Shown piece after piece: positions 22,527-33,269 of a stretch of 64,000 nt of DNA. How positions within the stretch are numbered: position 1 is the stretch's first letter; each line of letters begins with the position of its first letter. Origin of the DNA: Avena insularis (taxonomy: Eukaryota; Streptophyta; Magnoliopsida; Poales; Poaceae); the NCBI GenBank assembly GCA_023614405.1, contig CM042693.1:160162731-160226730 (forward strand). The letters are read 5' to 3'. The notes under the pieces are model-generated. The model was not told the origin of the DNA. It saw only the letters and a program-made list of their open reading frames with translations, and searched no databases. A program made the position numbers and the translations under genes.

Positions 22527-23228
22527 TTAAGTTAGGCTTGATAATTTGAGAAGATGCTCACATAAGAAATATGAGTTGAAGTAAAAGAGAGCATCAAGAA
22601 GCAAATTAAAAACACATTTAAGTCTAACCCACTTCCTATGTATAGGAATCTTATAAATAAACAAGTCATGAAAGCACAAAGCAACAAGCATAGGAAAGCA
22701 AAACAAGTGAAATTTCAAGATTTTCAACATAAAGAGGGGAAACTTAATATTGTTGAGATACATAAAACCATGTTTCCCTCTCTCATAATAACTTTCAGTA
22801 GCATCATGAATAAAATTAACAAAATAACTATCACATAAAATATTCTTATCATGAGCCACATACATAAAATAATTATTAGTCTCCGCATAAGCATAGTCAT
22901 TCTTATTAATTGTAGCTATAATTATTATTCTCATCACCATATTCATCAAATATAGGAGGAATATTGTAATCATAATTAATTTTATCTTCAATAGTAGGTG
23001 GACTGAAAATATCGTATTCATCATAGTAATCATCAATATTGGAGGTATAGTATCATCATTGCAAATTTTCTCCTCTAAAGCGGGTGGACTGAAAATATCA
23101 TAGTCATCATTGTAATCATCATATATTGGAGGTATCGTATCATCATAACAAATTTTCTCCTCTAAATCTAGGGAACTAAAAATATCATTTTCATAAAAAC
23201 TAGCTTCCCCAAGCTTAGACTTTTCCAT
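22527..23228 (-). CDS. Element B ORF of unknown function (233 aa)
   Basis: This ATG-started frame begins about 270 bp after the primer site, where gag would usually be. Residues 12-80 carry two copies of an acidic unit of the type DIF-SSL/PPA-LEEKIC-DDTIPPI, separated by a DDYNDDY stretch. A third related unit follows in another frame, so the frame may have shifted near residue 85. The C-terminal third is hydrophobic (around FPLFMLKILKFHLFCF and MLVALCFHDLFIY) and could span a membrane. I do not recognise it as gag, protease or any known enzyme. It could be a remnant of an accessory protein of Triticeae Athila-like elements. Confidence 0.5.
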   Translation of the reverse strand: MEKSKLGEASFYENDIFSSLDLEEKICYDDTIPPIYDDYNDDYDIFSPPALEEKICNDDTIPPILMITMMNTIFSVHLLLKIKLIMITIFLLYLMNMVMRIIIIATINKNDYAYAETNNYFMYVAHDKNILCDSYFVNFIHDATESYYERGKHGFMYLNNIKFPLFMLKILKFHLFCFPMLVALCFHDLFIYKIPIHRKWVRLKCVFNLLLDALFYFNSYFLCEHLLKLSSLT

Positions 23229-23495
23229 AGCATTAGAATAATGGTGTTCAAATAATTCATATTAATACCATTGCTATTAGCATGCAAATAAAATTACATA
23301 GGTTTTTAATTTTCTCTTCAAACACTTCATGTCCTAGCTCAAGATAAATACTATAAAGCTCTATAATTTTTTTTGTTTTCCATTAAGCCTAACTAGTGAA
23401 AATAAAAACAAGAAACAAAAAGATATAATTGCAGAATCTAAAGGAAATAACTTCGAGCACTCACACCGGAGGATGTGAGTACCTTTTACCTTACC

Positions 23496-23513
23496 TCCCC
23501 GGCAACAGCGCTA
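23496..23513 (-). promoter_or_regulatory. Element B primer binding site (tRNA-Asp type)
   Basis: On the minus strand TAGCGCTGTTGCCGGGGA lies 10 bp from the LTR. It matches the site complementary to the 3' end of tRNA-Asp except at two positions. Athila-type elements use this primer. Confidence 0.8.
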
Positions 23514-23523
23514 GAAAAGACCT

Positions 23524-25935
23524 TGATGTATACGCACTTCTATTCTTGTAGACAGTTGTTGGGCCTCCAGCTGCAGAGGTTTGTAGAATAACAGCAAGTT
23601 TCCCTTAAGTGGATTACCCAAGGTTTATCGAACTCAAGGAGGAAGTGGTCAAAGGTATCCCTCTCAAACAACCCTGCAATCAAGATACAAGAAGTCTCTT
23701 GTGTCCCCAACACACCCAATACACTTGTCAGGTGTATAGGTGCACTAGTTCGGCGAAGAGATAGTGAAATACAAGTGATATGGATGATTATAAGACAACG
23801 GTGCCAGAAAAGAGCTTTTGACAGGGAGAAAAAGACTAAAGGAAATCTGAAAAGAAGATGGAAGAAAGCAAACATTCAACATATCTAGTTGTATGATACG
23901 TCGGAAATGTATCTATAATTTTTTATGTTCCATGCTTGTTTAGTATCTACTTTGCTTTGCTTTGTCTACACTTTGAGGTGTTTTTATATGTTTTCTGGTA
24001 CTACCCTATTAATAAGATGTCATAGTGCCAGTTGCCTGTTTTCTTCTGTTTTTGGTTCCAGAAAGGCAGAAAATCAATATTCTCGGAATTGGACGGGACA
24101 AAAGCCAAAGTCAATATTTTACCATGGGGAACATGAAGCTTGAATACGAGACAGAGGAGGGATACCAGGGGGCCACACCCCCTGGCCTCATAGCCAAGGT
24201 GGGCCCGCGCCTAGGGGGTGCGGCCGCCCTGGCGACCCCCCTGCCTCGCCTCTTCGCCTATAAAGACCCCCCGATGCCTAAACCCTAAGTACCCAATCAA
24301 TATTCCACGAAACCGTCTGTAGCCTCCGGCACCATCGTCCCAAGATCAGGGGATCTAAAGCTCTTCCAGGCACCCTGCCGGAGGGAAGATCATCCCGGAG
24401 GCGTTCTTCTTCATCATGCCAGCCTCATGTATGAAGCATGAGTAGTTCCACCTTGGACTACGGGCCCATGTAGTAGCTAGATGGTTATATCTCCTCCTTT
24501 GTGCTATCATGTTTAGATCTTGTGAGCTCCGTTCATGATCAAGATCATCTATTTGTAATCATGCATGTTGTGTTTGTGGGGATCCGATGGATATTGAGAT
24601 TACTATGTCAGATTGATTAATGATTTTGTCTTATTGATTCTATCATGTCTGTGTTGTTTGTGATCTTGCATGCTCTCCGTTTCTAGTAGCTATCTTGGCG
24701 AAGTAGATGCTAGTGACTCCAAGAGGGGGTATTTATGTTCGATAGTGGGTTCATACCTCTATTTAATCTAAGGGAAGTGATAGAAATCTCTAAGGTTGTA
24801 GATGTGTTGTTGCCACTAGGGAGAAAACAATGGTCTCTTGTTCATGGAACAAGTGGATTGTTTACCTTACACACTTTGCTTAAAGCAGTTATCTGTTGCT
24901 TGCAACTTAATACTGGAGGGGGTTCGGATGATAACCCGAAGGTAGATTTCTAGTCATAGATGCAGTTGGATGGCGGTCTATGTATCTTGTCGTATTGCCC
25001 AATCGAATCTCATAGGATCATGAATGTCTAGTATTGCATTGTTATCCCCATAAAGATAACCCCACACTGTCATCTTAAGCGCTAGATGGTTCCTTCACAC
25101 ACCACAATTTCATAGAGACAACCAACTCAAATATACTCATGATAAGTATTTATGTAATCTCTAGCCTAAGTACCACACGGTGTGCACGCTGTCACTTCCA
25201 CACACGTGGGGAGAGCCGGAGATCTATTAAAGCACTTGAGTAGCAGAGTAGATCTACTTGATTACAAAGCTCATGACCACAATATGATCACGCATAGAGA
25301 GAGAGAGAGATGAACACATAGCTACCGGTAGAGCCCTTAGCCTCGAGGAAGAACTACTCCCTTCTCATCATGGGAATCAGCAACGGCGATGGAGATGGTG
25401 GTGGAGATTGATGGAGATGGCTCCAGGGGCACTTCCCCATCCCGGCATGGTGCTAGAACAGAGAGTTTTGTCCCCCGAATCTCCCCTTCGGTGGCGACGG
25501 CACTGCGAAACTTTTCGTGGATGTATGCCAATTTATCTAGGGTTTTCTCATCAGGGGCTTTTTATAGGCAAAAGGGCAAGGCGAGGAGGCAGCCAGGTGG
25601 GACACCCCCCCCCCGGTGGCGCCACTAGGGTGGGCCCGTGCCACCCTAGGGTGGCCCACCCTGGTGCCCTACTCCGTCTCTGCTTCGCGTTTCCGTATTG
25701 CTCCGGGAAAAATAGTAACTTTGGCTTTTGTCCCGTACAATTCTGAGAATATTTATTTTTATCTTTTCTCAAACCAAAAACAGCAAAAAACAGGCAACTG
25801 GCACTGCGGCATCTTGTCAATAGGTTAGTTTCAGAAAGTGTATAAAAATACCTCAAAGTGTAGACAAAACATAAGACAAATGATATAAAACAAGAATGGA
25901 GCATCAAAAATTATACATACGTTTACGACGTATCA
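23524..25935 (-). repeat. Element B 5' LTR, carrying foreign LTR piece C
   Basis: It starts TGATGTATACGC and ends CGACGTATCA. Bases 23524-23893 and about 25054-25935 align with the other B LTR. Between them about 170 bp of the normal LTR is replaced by piece C. A TATA-like motif (plus-strand GGGGCTTTTTATAGGC) lies at 25554-25569. Confidence 0.85.
23894..25053 (+). mobile_element. Piece C: inverted LTR fragment inside B's 5' LTR
   Basis: It begins TGATACGTCGG, the terminus of a related LTR, and reads in the opposite direction to B. Its first ~400 bp resemble the reverse complement of the last ~400 bp of B's own 5' LTR, with a TATA-like CCTATAAAGA near 24258. The rest does not match B. No target-site duplication is visible at the ends, and about 170 bp of host LTR is missing, so it arose by recombination or a repair event rather than a simple insertion. 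The junctions are approximate, especially on the right. Confidence 0.65.
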
Positions 25936-25940
25936 GGCCA

Positions 25941-26760
25941 TAACATTAAATTGGTAATGCCCACTGTGAGTATGAAATGCGGTCTTGTACTCCTCTCCTG
26001 GCGCCAACCTGAACTGATGGTAACCCGCTCGCGGATCCAGTTTTGAGAACCATGAGGCACCTGACAGTTCATCGAGGATCTCCTCAATTACTGGAAGTGG
26101 ATACTTAGACTTCACCTTTAACGGGTTCAGGTTACGTTAATCTACACATAACCGCCAAGCTGGTGCTAACTGCTGCCCACTTTATGTGTTCCCATCTTCC
26201 TATTTCTTGACCATAATAATACGAGAAGCAAACTCACTAGTACAGGCAGATATTTCTCCAGAATACAACATGGCTTGAATATGCCGTTCAATCTCCGTTT
26301 TCAGCTCTGGTGAATAACGATAAGGCTTAATACGCACTGGTATTGCTCCATCAATCAATGGTATACAATGATCACAGGCTCAGCGAGGAGGAAGAGATCG
26401 AGGAACTGGAAAAATATCAGCAAACTTATCCAACAACTGCTGCACTTCAGGTAACAGTGGTACAACAGGTTGCTGTTGATCCTGCAGTAAATGCAATTCG
26501 ACCTTTGTCTGAAGAAAACTGTCAAGAAACTCCCCTTGAAGGTATACCATAGAACCTTTATGATCAAAGGATAACCACTTCTGGTGCCAGTTAACTTGCA
26601 CCGTACCCCTCGCTGCCAACCAATCCATACCAATAATTCCATCATAACATTGGAGTGGCAACACCTTAAAATCAGACTGGAACACATGCCCCTCCATAGA
26701 CCAAGTACAATTTCTGGTAACATGTGAACATACAAGATGACCACCACCAGCAATGCGCAC
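25941..26760 (-). pseudogene. Element A protease end and RT N-terminal half (broken)
   Basis: On the minus strand, 26760-26380 carries the end of the protease region (DGIIGMDWLAARG) and a linker to RT. About 26,340-25,941 carries the RT fingers and first palm part (YPLPVIEEILDELSGASWF followed by SKLDPRAGYHQ, which includes the first catalytic Asp). Stops and a frame change occur between 26,150 and 26,380. RT continues at 17512-18124 beyond element B. Confidence 0.85.
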
Positions 26761-26766
26761 CTTCTG

Positions 26767-28262
26767 CTACTGAGGTAATGGAGTCTGATCAGGCAAACAT
26801 TGGGCAAACCTAGAGCTGATGAAGAAATGAGAACTGCTAGAATCTAGTAAAAACACCACTTCCTGCCCAGCCAACTGACAAGAGAGACGTATAACACTAG
26901 TAGCAACACTGGTTGTCTGAGTTTCAGCCGACAACACCATCAAATCCTCTTCACTGTCCTCTGAATCAGCTCTATCCGAAGTATAGAACTCCAACATTTC
27001 TTGAACAACATGCAACTGAACTATTGTACTGCACTTGTGATCCTTGATCCAACGTTCTCCGCAAATAAAACACAAGCCCTTGGCCCTTCGATATGGTTTT
27101 AGAGTAGCCAATTTGTCAGCTTCAGGTGCTGACTTGACAATATCAGCAGCACGTTTCTCTTCAACAACTCAAGTAGAATGAGGCTTGTATAGGCGAGAAG
27201 ATGCAGCTGATTGAGGCCTACGCCATTGAGAAGAAAAATACTCCTGGTCATCCTCCATCACTCCCTTCTGCACAACAACAATAGAAAACGCAATATCCAA
27301 ATCCTCTGGTAACTGAACAGCAACAAGAATACGAACACTAGGCTTAAGGCCGTCTATGAAGCGAGTAGTATAGTCGAGCATATCGGGATTCGGCTCATAA
27401 GCTATGAGTTGATCCATCAACGCAACAAAAGAAGCAATATAAGCAACTAGAGTGACAGTTTTCCGAAGCCTATACAATTTGCGCACTAGATTTGATGTTG
27501 ATTTTTACCAAACCTATGCAACCTTGCTGCTACAAACTCAGACCAAGGTGCTTTAGTGAACTTATGTTGGAAAGAGGACAGCCATTGGGTAGCTTCCCCT
27601 TCAAATTGCATAGCTGCTACTAGAATCCACAGTTCAGGATCAGTATCGAACATGGAAAAATAATCCTCACTTCTAGCTTGCCAAAATTTTGTATTATCAC
27701 CATTAAACTTGGGAAAATATATACAGGGTGGTTTGCCGTGATTGGAGAATGATGTTCTCTTCTCTTGTAGATGCAAACTAACGAACGGATTGGCTGCACT
27801 ACTACCAGCAACAATGGTATTAGGTTGATAGTGGATACCTCGTTCCAGAGGAGGAACATAAGGCTGAGATGCCTTAAATTCCTTCTCCCGAGTAGTCGAT
27901 GTAGCACGGTGCCCACCAGGGTCGATCTCTGCGTCTCCCGCCGGTGACTTGAGTAATAGCTAGGGATCATCATCCGGGGAGGCGAGACCAAGCGCAGAGC
28001 AGAGATTCACTTCCACGCCATCGGTGTACGCTTGCATATTGTCAACGGCGACGTTTACCTTGGCCGCCACCGATTTGTACACCGCACAATCCACGAACTC
28101 CGCCACGGTCGACGCGATGAGCTCGCTGAGTTCCGCCTTGAGCTTCTCATGAACCTTGTCGTTGGCGATGACAGTTGTCTCGTAGATCGCCTTTCCCTCT
28201 AGTGATAGGACCTCATTGGCTTCCTGACGGCGCCTCTTCGTCGCCGCCTTTAACCGCGTCAC
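26767..28262 (-). pseudogene. Element A gag and protease start (broken)
   Basis: The minus-strand frame opens right after the primer site at 28262 with GTG in place of ATG. It has a charged N-terminal region (stop near 27,960) and then a capsid-like segment with PKFNGDNTKFW and WLSSFQHKF (27,486-27,776). More capsid follows at 27,169-27,486. A zinc knuckle CFICGERW...HKC sits at about 27,030-27,075. The protease start follows near 26,830-26,860, where the expected active-site Asp-Ser-Gly reads Asp-Ser-Ser. Several stops and frame changes separate the parts. This order is typical of a chromovirus Gag-Pol. Confidence 0.85.
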
Positions 28263-28306
28263 GTGAGAATGAAACCTCTCAGATCGAAGCGGGGGCAGGA
28301 TCTTAT

Positions 28307-28320
28307 GGCTCTGAGCACCA
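28307..28320 (-). promoter_or_regulatory. Element A primer binding site (degenerate tRNA-iMet)
   Basis: TGGTGCTCAGAGCC on the minus strand lies 2 bp from the 5' LTR. It keeps the TGGT and CAGAGCC parts of the initiator tRNA-Met site but differs in the middle. A different tRNA primer is possible. Confidence 0.6.
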
Positions 28321-28322
28321 AA

Positions 28323-28593
28323 TGTTAGCTACTACTAGGGATTCGATAGAGGAGCAGAGGATTATGCCAGAAAATTGCTCCGGTGGTAGCTATATTCGCG
28401 ATGCGGTTTCGGTCTACAAGCAATGGCCACCGCCGTGATCCAAGCCGACATGTCCAACACACACATGCCTCTATATATAGTCACTTCGTCACCCATTATT
28501 CTGGGATGTATCTCTTGGACGGTTGTTGTTTCCTAGGTTGATTCTCCAATGGGCCTTGACTCGCTAGTGTCTACGGGTGGCTTAGTGCTAACA
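28323..28593 (-). repeat. Element A 5' LTR (271 bp)
   Basis: The partner of 2031-2308, with TGTTAGC...GCTAACA ends and the AAGGA duplication on its outer side (28594-28598). The TATA-like motif is at 28472-28479. Confidence 0.9.
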
Positions 28594-28598
28594 AAGGA

Positions 28599-29425
28599 AG
28601 TGTGGATAAGCTCATGACTTGGATGTGTAACAAGTCTAAGGTCTCTTATGGGTAAAGTAAACGCACATCTACAAAGTGTAAAAATTGTGACATGTTACTC
28701 CCTGTTTTAGGAAAGAGCTACGAACGCGGCAGGAAAGAAGATCCATGAAGTTCTAGTAAACCTGTCAAGGCTAGCGGATATAAATTTTTTAGAATAAAAG
28801 CAACCTATGAAGAAATGTTTACGAAAACCTGTATAGACTATGACCTATGGTCTGTGGTTGTAGATAGTGCATCAAACACTCCTTTTTAGTAAACTTGCTG
28901 AGTACGCTCGTACTCAACCGTATCTTCTTAACCCTTGCTAGATTCTAAAGTCAATGAAGACATCATCAAAAATAATCGTACGCTTAAAGGAATCATCATC
29001 AAAGACTCAACTCTTCAATGAAGCCAATGGAGACAGCATATACATCAACTAAAGTGAAGACAAAGTGGATGATTAGATAGAAGTATACTATCTATCCATA
29101 GAACCTACTTATGTAGAGCAATGCAATAGCAGCATTTGCAAGCCAGATATTTTAGATGCTAGTCTATTAGTATGATATTTATGAGTTGTTATTTCTGGTT
29201 CTTCTTTTTAAGAAGTTTATTTCTCTCTATATAACCTAGAATGTTCTCTGGATCTTTTGTAAAGAGTCGATTTGTAATCTATAGTCATATCTTGGATCTG
29301 CTATGTTTTTGTTGTACCACTCTCAAGGATGTAATACTAGTGGAATGGTGTTTCATTTGTGTTATGTCAATGACTATAGTATACTACATCTTGCAGTGGT
29401 ATGCTAACTGGGTCACCACAGATAC
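28599..29425 (+). other. Unassigned, LTR-like AT-rich sequence
   Basis: This flank of element A contains phrases typical of the U5 and U3 portions of long grass LTRs, for example TTGCTGAGTACGCTCGTACTC near 28,910, and ends GGTCACCACA near 29,420. I could not find its partner LTR or a primer site, so the element cannot be named. It should continue the sequence left of 2026, but I see no shared feature that proves it. There are no coding regions. Confidence 0.35.
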
Positions 29426-29955
29426 AATTTCACCGAGTGGGACCATTGTATCTTCCCGTCACACAGAGAACCAATCCCAATCTTGATGCATAAGACTCAA
29501 CATATCCCTCTGGAATACCCAATACACCTATATGATCACCCTATTACTGTGTAAGGGTCATGGAATCTAAGTAGCCATGGGTCATAGTGATTAGATATGA
29601 TCTCACGATGTAAGGAGAAGGTCACTTCGTTTCCTAATTATTACAACGTTGAACTAACTGACTTGATCATGTCGCAATACTTACGTATTGGGTAAGCATG
29701 TCCATCATGTTATTCACCAATGTCATGACCTTATTGTTAACTGGCATAAATGCTCCATGATCAGGAAACCTTGATCATTGTTAGCTCAATGAACTAGTTG
29801 TATAGAGGCTACTAGGAACTTGGTTTATTTATATACACACCTGTATCAATGTTTCCACTTGATATATTTATATCACGGTATAAAACTATTATTAACTATG
29901 ATAATAAACATCATTTATTATTTGCCCCTAGGACATATCTCCTTCAAAGAATCCA
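29426..29955 (-). mobile_element. Decayed BARE/Angela-like Copia LTR fragment
   Basis: The order of motifs follows the minus-strand LTR of H. A CACCGAGTGGGACC block comes first, then a GATCAGGAA...GATCAT block, then a tract of AT-rich sequence with ATAATAAACAT. It ends GCCCCTAGGACATATCTCC near 29,950, corresponding to GCCTCTTGGGCATATCTCC in H (38,391-38,409). Identity is low, so this is an old or related-family copy. Confidence 0.6.
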
Positions 29956-29957
29956 GG

Positions 29958-30175
29958 TATTTATTTGTGGACCTACTTGAGAAAGAACATATCCTAGTAG
30001 CTCAGAGATAATGCCATCTACCAGCAGAAGATACGCAACTATCATAGCCACCACGTCCGACAATGCTCGTTTAAGGAAGGTGATCTAGTTCTTTGCCTCA
30101 AGTATAAGAAAAACTCACAAACTATCCCCACCTTGTAAAGGACTGTTCATCATAAACAAAGCATTGCTCAATCAC
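29958..30175 (+). pseudogene. Possible remnant of a Gypsy integrase C-terminus
   Basis: Read across frames on the plus strand, this segment gives pieces resembling the end of a Gypsy integrase: a basic Tyr/His-rich run, then words like KEGDLVLCLKYKK and SQTIPTL. These recall the FxVGDLVLR...KL-P-W-GP module. Stops and at least one frameshift are needed, so the call is weak. Confidence 0.3.
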
Positions 30176-31636
30176 TAAAAAATACTTCCATCCTGGCACT
30201 TTTTTGGGGTGGCACAAGATACCTCGAAAAATAACATAGCCGGTAGATGGGCATTATCGACATCACTTGTACACGGAAGCCACGTATACATCGTGGAAAA
30301 CTCTCTACCGGCGTTTAAATGTGTCGTGCAAGGTGTTAATCAATAGCGACATCTTTTTTTGGCTGTCCTTGTTCAAAGGAGGCAGAAGTAACTATGACAT
30401 GGATTCCCACGCAGGATAGTTGTGACGTATTTCACCGTAGTTTTTCAATATAGAGTCGCTGACTAGTGGGTCCAACCGCATCCTCGCTGTAATCATCTCG
30501 GTTCCTTCCACACGAAGGATAGAAAGTCAGGTCAAAAAATCATGCCCTTGCCCGCTCGTCTGCCCGGCCGTCGCGTCCGCTACCCCTCTGCATCCCCGCC
30601 ATACTTCATTGTCCGCCGCAGTCACCTCCTAGGACGGATACAAAAGAATCACGCTCTTCTCTCCCTCGTCTAGATCACCACTACACATCATGTCCACCGA
30701 TCTCCCTTTCTTCCTTTCTTCGATCAAGTGCGAGCATGGCCCAAAGACCAAGGCGCCATGTTGCCCGCCGTGCACCACCACGCCCCGCCGCCAGAATGTC
30801 TAGGTGGCTATTGCTTCCACCAGAGGACGCACCTCCTCCCCAAGATGCGGAACCATCGGCTTCAACTGCAAAATAAAAAATAGACTATGACTCTAGTGGC
30901 AAGGTCTTGGTGGACGAAGATGATGAGGTGGTTGTTGATGGAGATTGAATTGTAGTGGTAATTGAGTTTGGGGATTAGACCCGTATTTTCTACTTGTATG
31001 AGCACGACGTCACTGGTGGAGAAAAAGAACTTGTTGGCATTGATGATGACCACGATTAGTGATGCGGCGATGTTGGTATAGATGATTGTCAACGATGATG
31101 ACCATGTGTGATGCACCCTATATTGACGGCGAGCTGCATACTCGGAGAATCTTGGCGCTGCAGATCGGAATCGATGACTCCGAGTATACCCATTTGGTTA
31201 TGTAGTAGACTCGTGCAGACACATATTAGCTTAATCTTGGCATAGCGATGTTACATGTTCACATGCACCCACGCATGGACCATGGACTCATGTTCTTGCA
31301 TGAAGATTTGTGCCTACAAATTGAACCGATGATGAACCTGCCCGTGTCCAACGCGTGTGCGGCCACCAGCCGGTCGAAGATTTTGAGGCAGCCCGTGGTA
31401 TAGACTGGAGTGGATCGGATCTTTTTGCACCGAGGATAAAAGAGATTTTGGTGACTAAAAAAATAGATCTAATTGAAGAAATGAAGTTTGCTAAAACTAC
31501 AAAATGATCTATTGTAATTTGAAGAAATACTATCTACGAGATGTGATGATCCTAGCGGAGATCATATAGATCGATTTCGTTGGGGACGGCGTGGCGGAAG
31601 CGGTAGTGGCTAAACCCTAGGTCAAGGAGCAAAACA
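30176..31636. other. Unassigned sequence, probably leader or interior of a decayed element
   Basis: I see no supported gene. The GC-rich part (30,540-30,860) contains a short plus-strand frame beginning MSTDLPFFLSS that stops after 38 codons. The following part is mixed. If the primer site at 31637-31647 belongs to a minus-strand element, this stretch would be its interior, but no pol motif is recognisable. Confidence 0.3.
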
Positions 31637-31880
31637 CTCTGATACCATGAAGGATTGCAGAAATATTAATTGTATTAATTTTATTGGTTACAATGTATTT
31701 GGCTATTTATATAAAATTACAGCCTTGGAGGAAAAGAAGACTAATAGAGATAGAGTTAGATTACAATCTTAAACTACCAAATATAGCCTAGCCATAATAT
31801 ACTCGAACTAAACATAACGCAAGAACGAACAAGGCTAATAAATAAATTCGCTCTACTAGAAACAAAAAGTGGTAGTTAAG
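31637..31880 (-). mobile_element. Minus-strand LTR remnant with primer site
   Basis: CTCTGATACCA at 31637-31647 reads TGGTATCAGAG on the minus strand, a tRNA-iMet primer site. It abuts an LTR end (minus strand ...CAATCCTTCA, 31648). A TATA-like motif, minus-strand TATATAAATAGCC (31701-31713), lies about 55 bp inside, as expected for a short-U5 LTR. The outer end of the LTR is not clear and no second LTR is visible. It may be Copia by size and promoter layout. Confidence 0.5.
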
Positions 31881-31882
31881 GT

Positions 31883-32534
31883 TTAGTGGATCATCAAGAC
31901 CCCCCCCCCCCCTCGCGTCGCCTCCTCTAGTCGGCTGGAGGGCGAAAACCTAAATCCCGCCGCCAGCCACCCCCTCCATTCCTCCTCCTTCCCTCGCCTC
32001 CCCCTGAGGTGGTTGTTGGACAAGTCCGCGTCACCGGTGATGGGGGAGGCAAGAATCTCGCTCCGCTTGGCCTCGGCGGGGGAGAAGGGAGGACTCTCCC
32101 CTGTCGGACTGGCGTTGGCCTGCCCGCTCTGCGCCGCCACCAGGTCATGAGGCCACCGGAGTCGGGGTGGTGGATGGCCATGGCTGGCCACGACCAGTTC
32201 TAACAAAGCAGGAGTCTTAGTCACTCTCGTGCCCTCCTCTGGTGGCTTGCGGCGATCGGTGGTGCTGAGGGAGCTTGGCCCTTGGACGCCGCCTCTGGGG
32301 TTGGAGATGTTTGCTAGTGCCTGTCGGCCTTTGTTCGTGATCGTGTGGGCATCGTGGTGATGCCGATGGTGGCACCTTCTCTCGCAGCTGCTTCGTTATG
32401 TTCTTGGCGGAGTGCTGGCCGACGCTGCAGATGGGGACGCAGGCGGGACGCCTCCTTTCTTCGTCTCTCGCCCAGGTTTGAGCTTCACGCCGATCTTGGC
32501 TGATCTAGGGTGGTTTGGACAGGTCGTGGGTGGT
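31883..32534 (+). mobile_element. GC-rich stretch resembling a LINE 5' end
   Basis: It starts with a run of 13 C (31900-31912). It continues in a GC-rich, Gly/Arg/Pro-coding style in several frames, much like the 5' untranslated part of grass non-LTR elements. It is cut off at 32535 by insertion of element H. No reverse transcriptase or endonuclease domain is present, so the call rests on composition and style only. A host gene's 5' region is an alternative. Confidence 0.3.
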
Positions 32535-33269
32535 TGTAGGGGTTCGTAGCATGGAAAACAAAAAAATTCTACCGCATGAACACACACAAGCCAAGATCTA
32601 TCTACTAGATTGTAGCAACGAGTCGATAGAGTACTAACCCTTGAACATTCCAAAGTGGTTAACGAGATCGGATTCTCATGGGTGATGTAGTCGTTCACTT
32701 GCCGATATCAAGATCGTGTAGAATATCCTTTCGGCACCGCGTTCCGGCAGGGCCCCCGCAGTCGGTCACATGTTCAGTACTCGATAAAGACCTTCCTTGT
32801 AGCGACCTCGGATCAAGTAAGATCCTAAGTCCCTGTGATTAACATGCTAGTCCCTGGATCAATAGCTAGCACTCACAGTCGATGAAATATCATATAAAAC
32901 ACAAGTCTTTATTACATGAATCGAATAATCCAGAGTTTACATTATTACAACAAAAGCGAAAAATATACAACATGAGTCCCATCAATGCCACAGGCAGGTT
33001 GAGTGAAGACCCTGATCCTAGCGCACCTTTCAACGATCTCCGAAATTCTGCACATGAAACGTGCAGCCAACAAGTTGGGTCAATACTTTGAATGTATTGT
33101 CAAATTACACCAAGGAAGGAAAGACTAACTCTACATGCAAGGCTAGTTTAGGCTTTGGAGTTCATTTGCATAAAGCTAATTTTCACTAAATATGGAGAGA
33201 AAAGGGAGAGAGAGTTTTACCCTACTTTGTAAACATTTGCTTAGATAAAATAAGGTCGAGTGGCACACG

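Larger units (their letters stand above)
18130..25935 (-). mobile_element. Element B: Athila-like non-autonomous Gypsy element
   Basis: LTRs at 18130-19582 and 23524-25935 begin TGATGT and end TATCA. The duplication GGCCA lies at 18125-18129 and 25936-25940, inside A's RT. A primer site matching tRNA-Asp on the minus strand, as used by the Athila/Tat group, sets the orientation. The 3.94-kb interior has one reading frame of unknown function after the primer site and no recognisable protease, RT or integrase. It therefore depended on another element. The family assignment rests on the primer site and the LTR style. Confidence 0.88.
2031..28593 (-). mobile_element. Element A: Gypsy chromovirus (Reina-like), nested host
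   Basis: The element is bounded by two short LTRs (2031-2308 and 28323-28593) that begin TGTTAGC and end GCTAACA. They are flanked by the 5-bp duplication AAGGA at 2026-2030 and 28594-28598. Removing three insertions leaves about 5.3 kb. On the minus strand the order is gag, protease, RT, RNase H, integrase and C-terminal chromodomain, which is the Ty3/Gypsy order, and the chromodomain marks a chromovirus. The small LTRs and compact size fit the Reina-like clade; that clade name is an inference. By eye the two LTRs differ by roughly 10%, so this is an old copy. Every coding segment contains stops or frameshifts. Confidence 0.9.

Noticed and set aside
30163..30180. CACTAAAAAATACTTCC, resembling a CACTA transposon end
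   Set aside because: No matching inverted terminus or 3-bp duplication could be found and the internal sequence is not CACTA-like.
30690..30810. Plus-strand frame MSTDLPFFLSS... with several Cys
   Set aside because: It stops after 38 codons and has no recognisable motif or continuation.
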